DNA from: Pseudobutyrivibrio xylanivorans
GTDB lineage: Bacteria; Bacillota; Clostridia; Lachnospirales; Lachnospiraceae
DNA length: 64,000 nucleotides
NCBI RefSeq assembly: GCF_010906925.1
Contig: NZ_VTVE01000003.1
Span: forward strand, 186,001-250,000
Direction of reading: 5' to 3'
Shown here piece after piece: positions 1-8,608 of this stretch. The notes below the pieces were generated by a model. The model was not told the DNA's origin and ran no database searches. It was given only the letters and a program-made list of their open reading frames with translations. Each line of letters opens with the position of its first letter. Position 1 is the first letter of the stretch. A program made the position numbers and the translations under genes.

Positions 1-1
1 C

Positions 2-652
2 AATCGTAAGGGTATTGATGAGATGGCAGTGCTTGATATTTCAGCAAGCAAGAGAGGAGTGGAGCCTGATTTTGAGCTCCTTACAGATATGGCATCTGAG
101 GCATTTATGCCACTTTCCTATGGTGGTGGAATCAAGACCCTTGATCAGGTGAGAAAGCTTCTTGCTATAGGCTATGAAAAGGTAGTTTTAAATACAAGCC
201 TTGTAGAGGATGAGCAGCTTGTTAAGGATGCAGTAGCACTTGCTGGTTCTCAGTCTGTTGTAGCATCAATCGATGCAAAGCTTGTGAAGGGTCAGTACAA
301 ATGCGTTATTTGCGATGGTACAAAGGTTATCGACATGACTCCAGTAGAGCTTGCGAAGCATGCTGAGGAGCTTGGGGTAGGTGAGATTTTCCTTAACAGC
401 ATTGACAGAGATGGTATGATGTCTGGCTACGATACAAAGCTTATCAATGAGGTGGTAGAGGCAGTTAGCATTCCTGTTACAGCATGTGGTGGAGCTGGTG
501 GCATTTCTGATTTGAAGGATGCCCTCCAAAATGGTCATGCCCATGCAGCAGCTGGTGGTAGCATGTTTGTATTCTACGGTAGATTAAAGGCGGTGCTTAT
601 CACAGCACCAACTGAGGAAGAACTTACAGAAGCTGGTATATATACAGAATAA
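2..652 (+). CDS. HisF-like cyclase subunit (WbuZ type), 5' end outside window
   Basis: The frame is open from the first bases, so the N-terminus, including the first catalytic Asp of the HisF barrel, lies outside; about 216 residues are visible. Seen: the phosphate-binding SYGGGI segment, the VLNTS strand, the second catalytic region SIDRDGMMSGYD and the late GGAGG phosphate loop, all typical of HisF. In histidine synthesis HisF uses ammonia from HisH to close the imidazole ring. In glycan loci the WbuZ-type paralogue works with a WbuY/HisH-like subunit and a WbpG-like amidotransferase to place an amidino-type nitrogen on a sugar. No other his gene is present and a glycosyltransferase follows, so the glycan role is inferred. 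The partner subunits should lie upstream of the window. Confidence 0.8.
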   Translation, partial: NRKGIDEMAVLDISASKRGVEPDFELLTDMASEAFMPLSYGGGIKTLDQVRKLLAIGYEKVVLNTSLVEDEQLVKDAVALAGSQSVVASIDAKLVKGQYKCVICDGTKVIDMTPVELAKHAEELGVGEIFLNSIDRDGMMSGYDTKLINEVVEAVSIPVTACGGAGGISDLKDALQNGHAHAAAGGSMFVFYGRLKAVLITAPTEEELTEAGIYTE

Positions 653-702
653 TTTTCAAATCATAAATAGAAACTGTCAGTACTTTTGACTGATGAGGTG
701 TT

Positions 703-1932
703 ATGAAAATATTATTGATAGATGTTAATTGCAAATATAGCTCCACTGGTAAAATAGTCTACGATTTGTATTCTCGCCTTAATGCAGATGGTCATGAGGC
801 TAGGATTGCATACGGCCGTGGAGATGTTATAGATGAACCAGGCATTTACAAATTTGGCATAGATTTAGAGACAAAAAAGCATGCGTTGCTTGCTAGGATT
901 ACAGGAAAAAATGGATGCTATTCTCCAAAATCTACAGCCAGACTTATTGAATACATAAAAGAGTTCAAGCCAGACTTGATTCATATACATGAGCTACATG
1001 CTTATTTTGTAAATCACGGTCAGCTTTTAGAATTTTTAAAAGAGCAGCAGATTCCGGTAGTATGGACTTTCCACTGTGAATACATGTACACAGGTAAATG
1101 TGGATTTGCATACGAGTGCCAGCAGTACAAAAGTGGATGCGGAAAATGCCCTTATATCCATGAGTATGTTAGTTCCTTTGGAATAGACAGGACTGCTAAG
1201 CTTTTATCTGAGAAGAAAAAGAGTATGGAAGGTCTCAACCTTAAGGCTATAGTCACTCCATCTAAGTGGCTTGCCGACAAGACAAAAGAGACTTACCTTT
1301 ATAAATATAATATTCAGGTCATTCACAATGGAATAGATACTGACGGTATCTTTTATCCAAGACCTTCTGATGCAGAGCTTAGGAGTGAATACGGTATAAA
1401 TCCAGATGATAGGCTAGTTCTTGCAGTAGCTCCAAACATTATGGATGTGAGAAAGGGCGGCCAAACAGTTCTTGACTTGGCGGAGACAATGCCTGATACT
1501 CAGTTTGTTTTAGTAGGAGCAGACGAGACTAAGAGACAATCTGACAATGTGCAGCTTATTGCTCGCACCAAAAATCAGGACGAGTTGGCTCGTTGGTACT
1601 CAGAGGCAGATATTTTTATAATCTGTTCAAAGGCTGAAAATTTCCCAACCACATGTATTGAGGCTCTTTGCTGTGGAACACCAGTTGTGGGACTTGATGA
1701 GTGCGGAACAAAAGAGACTGCGCCAGAGCCATACGGTACATTCGTAAAGGCGGATATAGCAGGTGATGCAGATGTAAAATATGTCGCTACTTTAGAGTTG
1801 CTTAAGAAAGCTGTGGAGACTCAATTGGCAAAGGGACTATCATCAGAGCAGATTAGAGAATTTGCAGTCAGCGCTTATGACAATAAGGTAATGTATAATA
1901 ATTACCTAAACATATATAACATTTGTAGCTAA
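703..1932 (+). CDS. GT4-family glycosyltransferase
   Basis: A 409-residue GT-B enzyme, probably cytoplasmic, with no membrane segment. The N-terminal half opens with MKILLIDVN and carries a DLIHIHELHAYF-type first-domain motif. Residues near 220-345 form the nucleotide-sugar domain, with the retaining GT4 signature around 310-335 (SKAENFPTTCIEALCCGTP). A cysteine-rich stretch near residues 132-150 (CGFAYECQQY, SGCGKCPY) is also found in several capsule GT4 enzymes. ATG 703 follows a GAGGTG ribosome site at about 7 nt. It is the first of a run of plus-strand transferases. Donor and acceptor cannot be read from sequence. Confidence 0.85.
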   Translation: MKILLIDVNCKYSSTGKIVYDLYSRLNADGHEARIAYGRGDVIDEPGIYKFGIDLETKKHALLARITGKNGCYSPKSTARLIEYIKEFKPDLIHIHELHAYFVNHGQLLEFLKEQQIPVVWTFHCEYMYTGKCGFAYECQQYKSGCGKCPYIHEYVSSFGIDRTAKLLSEKKKSMEGLNLKAIVTPSKWLADKTKETYLYKYNIQVIHNGIDTDGIFYPRPSDAELRSEYGINPDDRLVLAVAPNIMDVRKGGQTVLDLAETMPDTQFVLVGADETKRQSDNVQLIARTKNQDELARWYSEADIFIICSKAENFPTTCIEALCCGTPVVGLDECGTKETAPEPYGTFVKADIAGDADVKYVATLELLKKAVETQLAKGLSSEQIREFAVSAYDNKVMYNNYLNIYNICS

Positions 1933-1993
1933 CAATCTCATAAAACACGGAAGATGTCCGGTTAGTCTAATGAAGTGTTACTAAGGATTGTTA
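1930..1993 (+). other. Intergenic stem structure after the first GT4 gene
   Basis: An 8-bp perfect stem (TAACAATC at 1930-1937 with GATTGTTA at 1986-1993) encloses a second stem (AACAC 1944-1948 with GTGTT 1975-1979) and a small CGGA/TCCG hairpin (1948-1951 with 1957-1960). The outer arm includes the TAA stop of the upstream gene. No T-run follows, so it does not look like a simple intrinsic terminator. It could be a processing or stabilising stem between the two transferase genes; function is unknown. Confidence 0.35.
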
Positions 1994-2017
1994 AGGTAAC
2001 AAATGCAAGGAGAATTT

Positions 2018-3175
2018 ATGAAAATATTACATATTGCTTTACCTTCTCATTTTACAGAGGGTATGCTATATCAGGAAAATGTCCTGATTGATATGAATAG
2101 AAAAGATGGTCATGACACTACTATTATCACTGATGTATATCATTATGAGGGCAGTGAGCTTGTAGAAGGTCCAGAGGAAGACCGTATAATGGAAAATGGT
2201 GCTCGCATCATTCGTCTTAAATACGATAGAGTTTTATTTAGTGATTTATGGACAGAGAAAATCCAAAAATGTCGTAGACTTAAAAAGTATTTGGATGAGA
2301 TACAGCCTGATACTATTTTATATCACGGTGTCTGTGGCTATGAGATGATGGATGTTGCAAAGTATTGCAAGGAGCATCCAGAGTGCCTATTCTACATGGA
2401 TAGCCATGAGGACTACACCAACTCAGCCATGACATTTGCCAGCAAGACATTTTACAAATTTATCCATGGGCATTTTGTTCACAAGGCACTTCCTCAGGTT
2501 GATAAGGTTTTATACATAGGCATTCAAATGAAAGAATGGCTCAAGGACATATATGATATTCCTGATGACAAAATGGAATTTATGGCATTAGGTGGCATAA
2601 TTTATTCGAATGAGCAACAGATGAGTGCTAGACAGGAAATCATCAATAAATATGCATTGCCAAAGGATGCAATTATTTTGGCTCACTCTGGAAAGCTTTC
2701 TGCCGGAAAGAGAACAGAGGAGCTTTTGAAAGCATTTACACAGGTCAAGGATCCACGACTTGCACTGTTTGTATTTGGCTCAATTCCTTCAGAGATGGAG
2801 TCTATACTTAGACCACTTCTTGAGTCTGACAGTCGTATCCATTTCATGGGATGGAAAGTAAACAAAGAAATCGAGGAATTTTTGGCAGGCGTAGATTTGT
2901 ATTGTCAACCAGGAGGACAGTCATCTACATTTGAAACAGCTATATGCTGCGGATGTGTTAATATGACATATCCTCATGCCACATATAAGGACGCTACTTA
3001 TAGTGATTGCAATGGAGATAATTATTTCTTTGTTGATGGCACAGAGGACATGGTTAATGTCTTTAAGCAAATAACAGAGAATCCAATGATATTAGAGCAG
3101 AAAAAGGCAAAATCTTTTGCATTTGCCAAGCTTCAGTTTGATTATGAAGTTATTGCAAGAAGGATATATCAATAG
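2018..3175 (+). CDS. Glycosyltransferase, GT-B fold (GT4-like)
   Basis: A 385-residue protein. ATG 2018 is chosen over an in-frame ATG at 2003 because AAGGAG at 2007-2012 is spaced 5 nt from it and the product then begins with the usual MKILHIALP strand. The second domain (from about residue 205) has the ILAHSGKLSAGKRTEELLKAF donor-site pattern and a late GGQSSTFETAICCGC segment resembling the E-rich GT4 signature, with Gln/Ser replacing parts of the usual E-G-F motif. It probably adds a sugar to the lipid-linked repeat unit. The neighbours on both sides are glycan enzymes. Substrate unknown. Confidence 0.75.
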   Translation: MKILHIALPSHFTEGMLYQENVLIDMNRKDGHDTTIITDVYHYEGSELVEGPEEDRIMENGARIIRLKYDRVLFSDLWTEKIQKCRRLKKYLDEIQPDTILYHGVCGYEMMDVAKYCKEHPECLFYMDSHEDYTNSAMTFASKTFYKFIHGHFVHKALPQVDKVLYIGIQMKEWLKDIYDIPDDKMEFMALGGIIYSNEQQMSARQEIINKYALPKDAIILAHSGKLSAGKRTEELLKAFTQVKDPRLALFVFGSIPSEMESILRPLLESDSRIHFMGWKVNKEIEEFLAGVDLYCQPGGQSSTFETAICCGCVNMTYPHATYKDATYSDCNGDNYFFVDGTEDMVNVFKQITENPMILEQKKAKSFAFAKLQFDYEVIARRIYQ

Positions 3176-3222
3176 TATTTCCTTAGAGAGGAATATGGCA
3201 AAAGCCAGGTAGATTGTTAATT

Positions 3223-4185
3223 ATGAGTAATAAAGAATTATTTGATAAGTTTTGCAAAGAGGTATATGTATGCATATATTCTCAGCCTTGGTGGCTAGAT
3301 GCCATCATTGGTGCTGACAATTGGGATGTGTGGATATATGAGAAAGGTGGCAATGTTTTTGCTGCCATGCCTTATTATCTTGAAAAAAAGAATGGCATTA
3401 CTAGAATTACAAAGCCACCTCTTACCCAGACCAACGGACTTATTATAAATTACAAAGAGGCACCACAGAATATCGCTAAGATTCAGGCCTATGAGGAAGA
3501 AATTTGTAATGCAGCAATGGATTTTATTGAGTCCATGAACTTAGATTTATATGAGCAGAATTACCAGTACAGATTCCAGAATTTCCTTCCATATTTTTGG
3601 AGAAGATATACAGTTTATCCTCGTGTGACATATGTAATCGAGGATACATCTGATATGGAAAAGGTAGAGGCTGGTATCACTAACAAATATAGACGTAATA
3701 TCCGCAAGGGTCAGAAGAATCTTTTTAGAATTGGCGAGATTGATGCTGATACATTCTACACAGAGCATGAAAAGATTTTTGCAAAGCAGGATCTTCCAGT
3801 TCCATTTACTAGGGAACAGTGGAAGAGCCTTTACGCAGCAGCTTATGAGCATGAGGCAGGCAAGGTTATCGCTGCTTATGATGAAAATGATAACGTAATG
3901 TCGGTATTATTCCTTTGCTGGGATGATGATGCAGTATATTTAGATGCAGGCGGCCCTATGCCTGAGTATGCTAAATTTGAGACCTATGAAGCCCTAGTTT
4001 ATGAGGGAATAAAACTTGCTCATGAAAAGGGCCTTAAATTTGACTTCGAAGGAAGCGTTGTTAAGCAGATTAACCACAGCTTTAGAGAATACGGCGGACG
4101 TCCAGTTGAGTATTATCGTTTCCGCAAGGTATTTAACCCAGAGATAATCAGAAAAGAGGCAGAAGAAGCTATCGCTAGACTATAG
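3223..4185 (+). CDS. GNAT/FemAB-like acyltransferase (Acetyltransf_6 type)
   Basis: A 320-residue soluble protein with the double-GNAT look of the FemAB-like Acetyltransf_6 family: an N-terminal YSQPWWLDAIIG start, the central basic segment NKYRRNIRKG (about residue 155), and a C-terminal FDFEGSVVKQINHSFREYGG segment. Members transfer an acyl or aminoacyl group to an amino group, in glycan loci usually on an amino sugar. ATG 3223 is preferred to the in-frame TTG at 3214 because AGGTAG at 3207-3212 lies too close to the TTG but at 10 nt from the ATG. It sits between two transferase genes, so modification of a cytoplasmic sugar intermediate is inferred. Confidence 0.75.
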   Translation: MSNKELFDKFCKEVYVCIYSQPWWLDAIIGADNWDVWIYEKGGNVFAAMPYYLEKKNGITRITKPPLTQTNGLIINYKEAPQNIAKIQAYEEEICNAAMDFIESMNLDLYEQNYQYRFQNFLPYFWRRYTVYPRVTYVIEDTSDMEKVEAGITNKYRRNIRKGQKNLFRIGEIDADTFYTEHEKIFAKQDLPVPFTREQWKSLYAAAYEHEAGKVIAAYDENDNVMSVLFLCWDDDAVYLDAGGPMPEYAKFETYEALVYEGIKLAHEKGLKFDFEGSVVKQINHSFREYGGRPVEYYRFRKVFNPEIIRKEAEEAIARL

Positions 4186-4200
4186 CTTTTAGAGGTGCTA

Positions 4201-5253
4201 ATGAACTTAAAAGATAAAAATATATTAATCATAATGCCAGAATTTTACTCCTTCCAGACCAACCTCAAGGATGAGCTAGAGTCACGTGGAGCTCATGTAA
4301 AATTCTATGATGAAGAACCAAAAAAGGCTAAGTTTTTAATCCTAAAAAATATGGAGAGTATTTTCCATAAAAAGGATGTCTTTGGAAAGTTTAACAGACA
4401 GTTGACCAATCAAATAATTGCAGAAAAGCCAGCAGAGGGTTATGACTATTTCCTTGTAATCAGGGGCAATGTTCTTTCAGAAGAGACCATTATTACTATC
4501 AAGGAAAGAGCCCTTAAAAATGGTGCAAAGACGATTTATTACACCTGGGACCCTGTTGAGTACGTGCGACACAAGGGCAAGCTGGGACTTTTGTTTGATA
4601 AGAGATATGATTTTGACTCAGTAGATGTTAGAAATACAGATATGGGATACGAGTTGCTTCCGCTTTTCTATACAGATGAGTTTGATGCAGCAGATTGGCA
4701 GAAGCCAGATGAGTACTTGTATGATTATGTAAGTGTATCGGCCTTCTTCCCATACAGATACAGATATTTAAAAGCATTCAAGAAAGCTAATCCAGACAAA
4801 AAATTATTGTTCAAATTGTACCTAAGTCCGGTGGTATACTGGGGAAAGAAAATCAAGGATCCAAAGCTTGTTAAGAATCTGGATATGGATATTATCACTT
4901 TCAAGCCATATACCCATGATGAGATGCGTCAGCAGTGCAAGGAGACTAGAGCAATCCTTGATTTAACACAGGAGCATCAGCAGGGACTTACAATGCGCAC
5001 TCTTGAGACAGTAGGCGCCAAGCTAAAGCTTGTAACCAATAATGCATATATAAATGAATATGATTTCTACAATGATAATGATTATGTAATCATGTCTGAT
5101 TTATCAGCAAAGGCTGATGAGGCTGAAAAGACAGGGGATTACAGCGCTTTTATCCTCCCTGGAGAAGATTGGTTGAGCAAGCCATATCAGGAGAATGAAG
5201 AGATTCGCAGGAGTTATTCTATTCATGCTTTTATCGAGAAAGTTTTTAACTAA
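4201..5253 (+). CDS. CgeB-like GT-B glycosyltransferase
   Basis: A 350-residue soluble protein that starts with a Rossmann-like strand (KNILIIMPEFYSF). It contains FLVIRGN and IYYTWDPVEYVRH segments, then a second domain ending in LTQEHQQGLTMRTLETVGAKLKLVT, where the Glu-Thr-x-Gly pattern resembles the nucleotide-binding site of CgeB-type and other GT-B proteins. ATG 4201 is supported by AGAGG at 4191-4195; an in-frame GTG at 4195 overlaps that site and is rejected. Family placement is by pattern only and the donor sugar is unknown. It is probably co-transcribed with its neighbours, the gaps being 15 and 26 nt. Confidence 0.6.
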   Translation: MNLKDKNILIIMPEFYSFQTNLKDELESRGAHVKFYDEEPKKAKFLILKNMESIFHKKDVFGKFNRQLTNQIIAEKPAEGYDYFLVIRGNVLSEETIITIKERALKNGAKTIYYTWDPVEYVRHKGKLGLLFDKRYDFDSVDVRNTDMGYELLPLFYTDEFDAADWQKPDEYLYDYVSVSAFFPYRYRYLKAFKKANPDKKLLFKLYLSPVVYWGKKIKDPKLVKNLDMDIITFKPYTHDEMRQQCKETRAILDLTQEHQQGLTMRTLETVGAKLKLVTNNAYINEYDFYNDNDYVIMSDLSAKADEAEKTGDYSAFILPGEDWLSKPYQENEEIRRSYSIHAFIEKVFN

Positions 5254-5279
5254 GCCGTAACCGGCGGATTGGAGAATTG

Positions 5280-6245
5280 ATGAAACCAGTACTTTATATA
5301 GTTATTCCATGTTATAACGAGGAAGAGGTTCTTCCTATTACTGCTCCAGAATTTTTGGCTAAGATCAATGAGCTTGTTAGCCTTGATAAGATTGATGATA
5401 AGAGCCGTGTTATGTTTGTAAATGATGGCTCTAAGGACAAGACTTGGGAGATTATCAAGGACCTTTCAAAGCAGGATGAGCATTATATCGGCATCACTCA
5501 GAGCCGCAACCGTGGTCATCAGAATGCGGTACTCGCAGGTCTTATGGAGTCAAAGGATCTTTGCGATATTACTATTTCAATCGACTGTGATGGGCAGGAC
5601 GATATCAATGCTATGAACGAGATGGTTGATGCCTATTTGGATGGCTGTGATATAGTATATGGCGTCCGCAACAGTCGTCAGACTGATACATTTTTCAAGA
5701 GATTTACAGCAGAGAGCTTTTACAAGCTTTTAAATAAAATGGGAGCTGAGGTTGTATTTAATCACGCAGATTACAGACTTGTATCTAGCAGAGTGCTTCA
5801 AGAGTTTGCTAACTTCAAGGAGGTTAATCTCTTCCTTAGAGGTATGTTCCCTCTTGTAGGTTTCAAGAGCACAAGTGTGTACTATGCAAGAAATGAGCGT
5901 ATTGCTGGAGAGAGTCATTATCCTCTTTCAAAGATGCTTTCCCTTGCATTTGATGGTATTACATCTCTTAGTGTCAAGCCTATCCGTATGATTACTGGAT
6001 TTGGTATTTTTGTAGCATTTATTAGTTTGGTACTTTTGGTTTATTCAATAGTTCAGCACTTCCTTGGGCATACTGAGACAGGCTGGTCTAGTATGATGGT
6101 TGCCATCTGTTTCCTTGGTGGTATCCAGCTTATTTCACTTGGTGTAATCGGCGAGTACGTGGGCAAGACATACATGGAGACAAAGCAGAGACCTCGCTAC
6201 ATCATTTCTGAGAGAACATATGAAGTGAATGAAGAGAAGGAATAA
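5280..6245 (+). CDS. GtrB-like polyprenyl-phosphate glycosyltransferase (GT2)
   Basis: A 321-residue GT2 enzyme. The N-terminal catalytic domain has YIVIPCYNEEE, the FVNDGSKD nucleotide site and IDCDGQDD for metal binding. Two C-terminal membrane helices (about residues 235-257 and 265-290) end in GEYVGKTYMETKQRPRY, typical of GtrB/DPM1-type enzymes. Such enzymes move one sugar from a nucleotide donor to undecaprenyl phosphate on the inner membrane face, making a donor for GT-C transferases outside. ATG 5280 follows GGAG at 5 nt; TTG 5277 is rejected. It is the first of three such enzymes in the window. Confidence 0.87.
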   Translation: MKPVLYIVIPCYNEEEVLPITAPEFLAKINELVSLDKIDDKSRVMFVNDGSKDKTWEIIKDLSKQDEHYIGITQSRNRGHQNAVLAGLMESKDLCDITISIDCDGQDDINAMNEMVDAYLDGCDIVYGVRNSRQTDTFFKRFTAESFYKLLNKMGAEVVFNHADYRLVSSRVLQEFANFKEVNLFLRGMFPLVGFKSTSVYYARNERIAGESHYPLSKMLSLAFDGITSLSVKPIRMITGFGIFVAFISLVLLVYSIVQHFLGHTETGWSSMMVAICFLGGIQLISLGVIGEYVGKTYMETKQRPRYIISERTYEVNEEKE

Positions 6246-6251
6246 TTTGTA

Positions 6252-7673
6252 ATGAAGGAATCAACAATAGAAAATTTCCTTGAATTTGAAAGAACATATA
6301 AGTGTAATTCCATTTGTGTTGATGGAGTCCCAATTTGGTCTTTGTATCGCTATGAGATTCATAATGCTATTAAGAGAGATACCGTGGGACGAGTGGATGG
6401 CCAGCAGACTGCATTTCAGAAGAAAGAGCTATTTCAGATGCTTAAGAATGCATGCAGACCATTTACATATAAAAATGTTGATGTGCTATTTGTCTGCGAT
6501 GGTGCAAGAAATAAAAATATAGATACTGGTTATTTTGAAAACATCTATTTTGATGAGGTTTCAAAAAAATATAAGAGTGTGATACTTGAACATCCAATTA
6601 ACCATGGGCACAAGGAGCCTAATGGTATGGATAATGTGTATTTCACAGATAGAGTGGCATTTAAGACTAATTTAGCAGTCAAGCTATCTAAAAAGTTTAA
6701 TACCAAAAAGCGTCGCAGATACGAGGCTGAAATTAGAGAAAAGTTCACTGACATATTTGCAGCTATTAAAAATGAATTTGGTCCAGATCTTTTAGATGAA
6801 ATGGTTGAGGCCATGACTGATAGAATGTATTACTTCGTAATTACGAAGGACTACTGTGCTAGGATTTTAGACAAGGCACAGCCAAAGCTTATTATGGAGC
6901 TGTGCTATTACTCCATGGAATCATTTGCTATGAGTGCACTTGGCAAGGAGCGAGGCATTCCAACTGCAGAGTATGCCCATGGATTTGCATTTCCAACTCA
7001 TACACCTATGCAGTTTAATCCTGAAGAGAGGATATCTGTGCTTCCTGATTATGAGCTTATTTATAGTCATTCCCAGGACAATATAGTTCATCTTCCTGAT
7101 AATATTCCACTTGTTACAGTGGGCTTTCCTTTCTTTGAGAGAGAGCGTGAGAAATACAAGGCCAAATATCCTAGAGATGAGAAGACAATTTGCTTTATTT
7201 CCACACTTGCTGAGGGTGAGCAGATTAGTAAAATAGCAAGTGAGCTAGCTGATAGAATAGGTGATGAATATCACATCATCTATAAGTTACATCCACATGA
7301 ATTTAGCTATTACAAAGAGCGTTTCCCATGGCTTGTAAATGATAAGCTAGAGGTGATTGATAATACAGATAATCACATTTTTAAGTACTTAGCAGAGAGT
7401 AAGCTTTGCGTGGGTACTAGAACAGCCTCTATTTGGGAGGCCATCGGTTTTGGATGCGAGACAGTGCTTTTGAATTTTGGCGATACAGCTATTAATATGC
7501 GCTATTTTATAGAGGAGAAAAATGTTCCTTTAGTTGATAATGTAGATGAGCTTATCTCACTTATAAAAAATGATGGCGCAGGCAAAGTCGAGCCAGATGG
7601 CATGTTCGAACCTAACGCCATGAAAAATATTTGTAATTTTATAGATGGTATTTTGGCTTCGCCAAAATCGTAA
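6252..7673 (+). CDS. Putative GT-B transferase of capsule-polysaccharide type
   Basis: A 473-residue soluble protein of uncertain family. The C-terminal half has features of CDP-glycerol transferase or capsule-type GT-B enzymes: a KLHPHE motif near residue 345 and VGTRTASIWEAIGFGCETVLLNF near 380-405, where a sugar-nucleotide phosphate would bind. The middle has AEYAHGFAFPTHTP, like the acceptor-side histidine loops of those enzymes. The N-terminal 100 residues look unlike known domains. It follows the GtrB-like gene after 6 nt, so the two are probably translated from one message. It could transfer a sugar or a polyol phosphate. Confidence 0.55.
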   Translation: MKESTIENFLEFERTYKCNSICVDGVPIWSLYRYEIHNAIKRDTVGRVDGQQTAFQKKELFQMLKNACRPFTYKNVDVLFVCDGARNKNIDTGYFENIYFDEVSKKYKSVILEHPINHGHKEPNGMDNVYFTDRVAFKTNLAVKLSKKFNTKKRRRYEAEIREKFTDIFAAIKNEFGPDLLDEMVEAMTDRMYYFVITKDYCARILDKAQPKLIMELCYYSMESFAMSALGKERGIPTAEYAHGFAFPTHTPMQFNPEERISVLPDYELIYSHSQDNIVHLPDNIPLVTVGFPFFEREREKYKAKYPRDEKTICFISTLAEGEQISKIASELADRIGDEYHIIYKLHPHEFSYYKERFPWLVNDKLEVIDNTDNHIFKYLAESKLCVGTRTASIWEAIGFGCETVLLNFGDTAINMRYFIEEKNVPLVDNVDELISLIKNDGAGKVEPDGMFEPNAMKNICNFIDGILASPKS

Positions 7674-7707
7674 AGTCAGAATATTATTTATTCAAATACT
7701 AAAAATA

Positions 7708-7869
7708 GGCAGTAGTTCACAAGCTAGTATTTATTCATAGAGTATAAATAGCTAGTAGGCGTCAAGCTCTTAGTGCTCTTTGTAAGCACGTGTTAGTGCG
7801 ACAAAGAGTATCTAAGGCTTGTTGCCGTAACTAGCGAGATATACACTAAGGCTTGTGAATGTAACTGCC
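7708..7869. repeat. 162-nt imperfect palindrome upstream of the CMP-sugar synthetase gene
   Basis: The 223-bp gap before the next gene folds on itself almost end to end. Outer arms: GGCAGT 7708-7713 with ACTGCC 7864-7869, and TTCACAAGC 7716-7724 with GCTTGTGAA 7851-7859. Inner arms: GCTAGT 7751-7756 with ACTAGC 7830-7835; GGC 7758-7760 with GCC 7824-7826; CAAGCTCTTAG 7763-7773 with CTAAGGCTTG 7812-7821 (one bulge); TGCTCTTTGT 7774-7783 with ACAAAGAGTA 7801-7810 (one G-U); GCAC 7786-7789 with GTGC 7796-7799. A 28-nt right-arm unit occurs twice (7812-7839 and 7846-7873), so the left arm has two possible partners. No T-run and no clear target-site duplication are seen. It could be a miniature palindromic mobile element or a leader RNA. 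Confidence 0.6.
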
Positions 7870-7896
7870 GAGAGAAAGACTAGGAGATGAAATAAA

Positions 7897-8565
7897 ATGA
7901 AGACAGTAGCTTTTGTTCCTATTAAGATGAATAATGAGCGCCTTCCAGGCAAAAATACAAAGTGTTTTTCAGATGGCACTCCACTTGTTAGAGTAATCAC
8001 AGAAAAGCTTGCAGCCCTTAAGGGCGATTGCATTGATGAGGTTTATTGCTATTGCAGTAATCCAGCCATAAAAGAATATTTGCCAGAGGGTGTAGAATTC
8101 TTAGAGCGTCCTACATTTTTAGATGACAAATTCTGCAAGGGTCGTGCAATTTATGAGGAGTTTGTAAAGACAGTTGAGGCTGATGTATATATTCTCTGCC
8201 ATGCTACAGCACCATTTACAAGTGTTGAGCATATTAGGGAATGTATCGAAGCTGTACAGCAGGGCAAGGCTTCATCTGCATTTGCAGGTCAGAAGCATCA
8301 GACATTCTTCTGGAAGGATGGCAAGCCATTTAATTTTGACTTGAGCAACCCTCCTCGTACACAGGACATGGAGGCATACTATACTGAGAATCCATCTCCA
8401 TACGTATTTACGAAGGAATGCTTTGCAGAGACTCACGCTAGATGTGGTCTTAATCCATATATTGTTGAGTGTGATGCAGCAGAGTGTGTTGATATTGATA
8501 ATGCAGATGATTTTGAGCTGGCAGATGCAGTATATACATTCTTAAAATCAAAGGGTAAGTTATAA
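7897..8565 (+). CDS. CMP-sialic-acid-synthetase-like cytidylyltransferase
   Basis: A 222-residue single-domain nucleotidyltransferase. The N-terminal FVPIKMNNERLPGKNTKCF matches the CTP-binding loop of NeuA/KdsB-type enzymes, and the fold continues through LCHATAPFTSVEHIRECIEAV, the PLxPxT-like segment of this family. The C-terminal VDIDNADDFELAD is the family's metal-binding end. These enzymes couple CTP to a 2-keto acid sugar (sialic, legionaminic or pseudaminic acid, or Kdo). No NeuB-type condensing enzyme is seen nearby; the next gene is a different class of aldolase, so the activated acid may be unusual. It is translated from ATG 7897 after an AGGAG site. Confidence 0.8.
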   Translation: MKTVAFVPIKMNNERLPGKNTKCFSDGTPLVRVITEKLAALKGDCIDEVYCYCSNPAIKEYLPEGVEFLERPTFLDDKFCKGRAIYEEFVKTVEADVYILCHATAPFTSVEHIRECIEAVQQGKASSAFAGQKHQTFFWKDGKPFNFDLSNPPRTQDMEAYYTENPSPYVFTKECFAETHARCGLNPYIVECDAAECVDIDNADDFELADAVYTFLKSKGKL

Positions 8566-8608
8566 AAGGAGTTCCAAACCCGGAAAAAGATTTAGAAAGG
8601 GATTGTTT

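Noticed and set aside
7812-7873. CRISPR-like direct repeats
   Set aside because: Only two imperfect 28-nt units with a 34-nt period and no unique spacers of proper length; they are the right arms of the palindrome.
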